A stretch of DNA of 6,739 nt, from assembly GCA_039180865.1 (NCBI GenBank), contig JBCDCZ010000249.1, forward strand, positions 1-6,739, in the 5' to 3' direction. The DNA comes from JBCDCU01 sp039180865. Lineage in GTDB: Bacteria > Pseudomonadota > Alphaproteobacteria > Rhizobiales > JACESI01. The position numbers and the translations under genes were made by a program. The notes under the pieces are model-generated. The model saw only the letters and a list, made by a program, of their open reading frames with translations, searched no databases and was not told the origin of the DNA. Shown one piece after another: positions 6,136-6,739 of the stretch; position 1 is the stretch's first letter, and the number at the start of each line of letters is the position of its first letter.

Positions 6136-6148
6136 GAGTCAATGGTCA

Positions 6149-6176
6149 TTGCGAAATTGAAGTGTCGGTGTATTTT
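6149..6176 (+). promoter_or_regulatory. Possible sigma70-like promoter for rhcC1
   Basis: TTGCGA (6149-6154), a 16-bp spacer and TATTTT (6171-6176) give 4 of 6 matches in each hexamer. The putative -35 begins 13 bp from the tts box on the rhcC1 side, so TtsI bound there might also affect this promoter. This is weak evidence in an AT-rich stretch; the rest of the 6046-6248 intergenic region shows no small gene or terminator. Confidence 0.25.
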
Positions 6177-6248
6177 TAGAGCGGATACACCAGTTTAAAA
6201 TCTGTTTGAATTTATTGTTTCTGGCGCAAATCATGGAGTTTAGTGGTC

Positions 6249-6739
6249 ATGACACAGCGGTTAAACACGATGTCAGCAACGCGCTTTCATTCACTCCTTT
6301 CGGGCAAGGTGCGACAATTATGCCCAGTTGCGGAACGTCTTGTGTACCTCTCGATTCTTACATTTGTTTTGAGTTTCGGTGCCATCGGCCCCGCCAGGAG
6401 TGCGCCTTTGCCGGCCCCCGACAGAGCCATCGATTACAAAATCATCGACCAGGATATTCAGACGGTTATCAGCCAGTTTGGCGGCGCCCTGGGGGTGGGG
6501 ACGAAGATCGATGCCGCTGTCGAGGGTCGGGTTTTAAATGATCAACCCACGGGAACGCCCAAAGAGTTTCTCAACAGGCTCGCCGGAGAACACAATTTCG
6601 AATGGTATTTCGATGGGCAGGTCCTGCATGTCACCCCTTCGCAAGCATCGGTCTCACGGTTGCTGACATTAAACGTTGTCTCATTTCAGCGTCTGGTAGA
6701 CGGCTTGCGCGCGCTTGAGATTTATGACGACCGCTTTCC
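6249..6739 (+). CDS. rhcC1: RhcC1 (NolW), N-terminal part of the split outer-membrane secretin, 3' end cut by window edge
   Basis: In rhizobial systems the SctC secretin is encoded by two genes, rhcC1 (nolW) for the periplasmic N domains and rhcC2 for the rest. The 163 residues visible here start MTQRLNTMSATRFHSLLSGK. A long basic N region (1-30) precedes a hydrophobic segment (31-47), and a probable signal-peptidase site follows at PARSA-PLPAP (cleavage after about residue 52). The mature part, about 61-130 (IDYKIIDQDIQTVISQFGGA ... EFLNRLAGEHNFEWYFDGQV), is the N0/secretin-TonB-short-N-terminal domain. The fragment VVSFQRLVDGLRALEIYDDR begins the next N1-like domain. The ATG at 6249 has GGAG ten bases upstream; an in-frame ATG at codon 8 lacks a good site. 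The gene is divergent from nolB, as in the nolXW / nolBTUV arrangement of Sinorhizobium fredii. Confidence 0.92.
   Translation, partial: MTQRLNTMSATRFHSLLSGKVRQLCPVAERLVYLSILTFVLSFGAIGPARSAPLPAPDRAIDYKIIDQDIQTVISQFGGALGVGTKIDAAVEGRVLNDQPTGTPKEFLNRLAGEHNFEWYFDGQVLHVTPSQASVSRLLTLNVVSFQRLVDGLRALEIYDDRF

Noticed and set aside
1..6739. Insertion sequences, tRNA genes, CRISPR arrays, pseudogenes or terminators.
   Set aside because: Coding is continuous and intact on the minus strand with gaps of at most 41 nt. I saw no inverted-repeat ends, tRNA-like folds, spaced repeats or GC hairpins followed by T-runs.

Overview
The window is part of a rhizobial-type type III secretion system (T3SS, rhc/nol family) locus. 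Eight genes in a row on the minus strand and one divergent gene on the plus strand all encode core parts of the secretion apparatus. Gene order (nolB-rhcJ-nolU-nolV-rhcN-sctO-rhcQ-rhcR, with rhcC1/nolW divergent), the split secretin and a TtsI-type tts box point to an alphaproteobacterial rhizobium (Rhizobium/Sinorhizobium/Mesorhizobium/Bradyrhizobium sphere). The layout resembles the nodulation-associated T3SS first described as nolXWBTUV in Sinorhizobium fredii. The species cannot be named from the sequence alone.

Layout from right to left. At the right edge (6249 to end, plus strand) is the 5' part of rhcC1/nolW, the N-terminal half of the outer-membrane secretin. A 203-bp divergent intergenic region (6046-6248) holds an excellent tts box, built as a perfect 8-bp direct repeat with an 11-bp period and oriented toward the minus-strand operon. 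Leftward from it run nolB (probable inner rod, SctI), rhcJ/nolT (inner-membrane ring lipoprotein, SctJ), nolU (probable SctK, sorting-platform adaptor), nolV (SctL, ATPase stator), rhcN (SctN ATPase), a SctO-like coiled-coil stalk protein (y4yJ-like), rhcQ (SctQ, cytoplasmic ring/pod) and rhcR (SctR, export gate). The last gene is cut by the left edge of the window.

The minus-strand genes are packed with gaps of at most 41 nt, and four of the seven junctions overlap (14, 8, 4 and 4 nt). They almost certainly form one operon with translational coupling, transcribed from the tts-box promoter. The products fit together as an inner-membrane ring and rod (RhcJ, NolB), a cytosolic sorting platform with ATPase (NolU, NolV, RhcN, SctO, RhcQ) and an export gate (RhcR), meeting the outer-membrane secretin begun by RhcC1.

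The most interesting points are three. First, rhcQ contains an internal Shine-Dalgarno and ATG that would yield a separate 88-residue C-terminal SctQ fragment. Second, the single tts box sits between two divergent promoters. Third, NolB is a long rod-like protein with a Pro/Ala/Gly-rich linker. I see no mobile elements, tRNA, CRISPR, pseudogenes or terminators. Apart from the described 203-bp intergenic region, there is no non-coding stretch longer than 41 nt.
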